Below, in pieces: positions 12,891 to 13,625 of a DNA stretch of 13,625 nucleotides. Position 1 is the first letter of the stretch, and the number at the start of each line of letters is the position of its first letter. The translations under genes and the position numbers were made by a program. The notes beneath the pieces are model-generated. The model did not search any database and was not told where the DNA came from. It saw nothing but the letters and a program-made list of their open reading frames with translations. Location: contig JAGFXW010000043.1 in the NCBI GenBank assembly GCA_017861495.1, forward strand, positions 1 through 13,625, given 5' to 3'. The DNA comes from Bacillota bacterium. Lineage in GTDB: Bacteria; Bacillota_C; Negativicutes; CTSoil-072.

Positions 12891-13625
12891 ATGGATACAA
12901 AAAAAATGGTTGTGAAAAATGAAAAAAGAAAGATTGCTTTTTTAAGTACGTATCCGCCCAGGGAGTGCGGATTAGCTACCTTTACGGAAGACCTGGTGAA
13001 GGAAATGGATAAAAGGCCCTTTGTCCGAACCAGTGTTATTGCGGTGGTGAACAGGGAAGAGTATACCAATCCTGAGGTGGAATACAAGCTGAGGCAACAT
13101 GAGCGAATGAGCTATCTGCTGACGGCGCTCTGGGCTAATGATCATGCGGATCTTCTGGTGATTGAGCATGAATATGGGATATTTGGCGGCGAATGCGGCG
13201 AGTACATCCTCGAGTTGGCGAAACGGCTGAAGATTCCGTTTATCGTCACGACACATACCGTGTTGCTGGAGCCATCGCCGAAACAACGGACTGTTCTGCG
13301 GGACTTGGGCAGACTCAGCATAAAGGTAGTGACAATGGCGGAAAGTTCCATTCCAATCTTGTCTGCGACGTATGGCATTGAACCGGAGAAGCTTGTATTC
13401 ATCCCGCACGGTGTACCGACAATGAAGGTAGAGCCGCGCGATACGCTGAAAGCCAATTACGGGTTGCATAACAAGCACGTTGTTAGCAGTTTTGGCCTTA
13501 TCAGTCCGGCCAAAGGCCTTGAGTACGGGATCGAAGCGGTGGCGAAAGTCGCAGCGGATTATGAAAACCTGGTGTATCTGATCCTTGGCAAGACGCACCC
13601 CTGTGTCAAAGAAAGCTCAGGGGAA
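12891..13625 (+). CDS. GT4-type glycosyltransferase, cut by the right window edge
   Basis: The frame is open from ATG 12891 (GAAGGAG at 12876-12882, spacing eight) to the end of the window, 245 codons with no stop. It is a GT-B-fold glycosyltransferase. The N-terminal donor/acceptor loop is AFLSTYPPRECGLATFTEDL (16-35). The first domain continues with VIEHEYGIFGGECGEYI and IVTTHTVLLEPSPKQR. The hinge IPHGVP leads to the second domain start VSSFGLISPAKGLEYGIEAV, a typical GT4 strand-loop. The E-x7-E region lies beyond the window. Cytoplasmic, sugar-nucleotide dependent; substrate unknown. Pairing with GH130 in one direction suggests that it builds, or makes a precursor of, a glycan that GH130 cleaves, probably mannose-based. 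Confidence 0.9.
   Translation, partial: MDTKKMVVKNEKRKIAFLSTYPPRECGLATFTEDLVKEMDKRPFVRTSVIAVVNREEYTNPEVEYKLRQHERMSYLLTALWANDHADLLVIEHEYGIFGGECGEYILELAKRLKIPFIVTTHTVLLEPSPKQRTVLRDLGRLSIKVVTMAESSIPILSATYGIEPEKLVFIPHGVPTMKVEPRDTLKANYGLHNKHVVSSFGLISPAKGLEYGIEAVAKVAADYENLVYLILGKTHPCVKESSGE

Noticed and set aside
12972..13598. A 208-codon leftward open frame
   Set aside because: Antisense to the glycosyltransferase, whose motifs are clear. The sequence is rich in His, Arg and Gln, as expected of a shadow.
1..13625. CRISPR arrays, rRNA genes and transposase genes
   Set aside because: No regularly spaced repeats, rRNA-like sequence or transposase motifs were seen on either strand.

Overview
The window looks like a chromosomal accessory stretch from an anaerobic, Gram-negative-type Firmicute of the Negativicutes (Sporomusa/Pelosinus-like). 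This rests on codon and protein flavour: a clostridial-type NAD malic enzyme, a four-cysteine iron-sulfur flavoprotein, a DUF4405-flavodoxin fusion and several signal-peptide proteins. It is an inference and no database was searched. Base composition is mixed: the left end (malic enzyme) is AT-rich and the right end (GH130, glycosyltransferase) is clearly richer in G+C.

Layout. (1) 1-1570: the tail of an unknown gene, non-coding or decayed DNA, and a malic enzyme gene that has lost about 30 internal codons, including the segment carrying the catalytic tyrosine. (2) 1576-1642: a near-perfect 67-bp palindrome with TG...CA ends, like two inward-facing IS3-family ends with nothing between them. 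(3) 1951-5897: four same-strand genes for exported or membrane proteins. All carry the same kind of extracytoplasmic domain (F-x4-W-G/D near its start, a YG-x-P-like motif in the middle, V-x-Y-x-N near the end) behind different N-terminal modules. This uncharacterised paralogous array is the best candidate for an undescribed system. (4) 5986-8481: a gene graveyard containing an alpha/beta-hydrolase fragment fused to a carboxymuconolactone-decarboxylase-like tail, a major-facilitator transporter lacking TM1-4, the C-terminal end of a second hydrolase, and an aldo/keto reductase reduced to its two ends. One intact gene, an iron-sulfur flavoprotein, lies among them. (5) 8555-10778: an intact secreted alpha/beta hydrolase and an intact membrane diheme-like DUF4405 protein fused to flavodoxin. 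(6) 10779-11357: non-coding DNA with a dyad, a terminator-like hairpin, a good sigma-A-type promoter and a folded leader RNA ending in seven Ts. (7) 11358-13625: GH130 glycoside phosphorylase/hydrolase, a small unknown protein, and a GT4-type glycosyltransferase cut by the window edge.

How the genes may work together. Regions 4-5 look like a redox/detoxification cluster (flavodoxin, iron-sulfur flavoprotein, AKR, CMD, hydrolases, exporter) of which only three members remain intact. Region 7 looks like an operon for making and turning over a mannose-containing glycan under a structured leader. Internal deletions recur from 0.4 to 8.5 kb (malic enzyme, hydrolase/CMD, hydrolase/MFS, AKR). That indicates either deletion-driven decay or an assembly that collapsed repeatedly; reads spanning the junctions would tell which.
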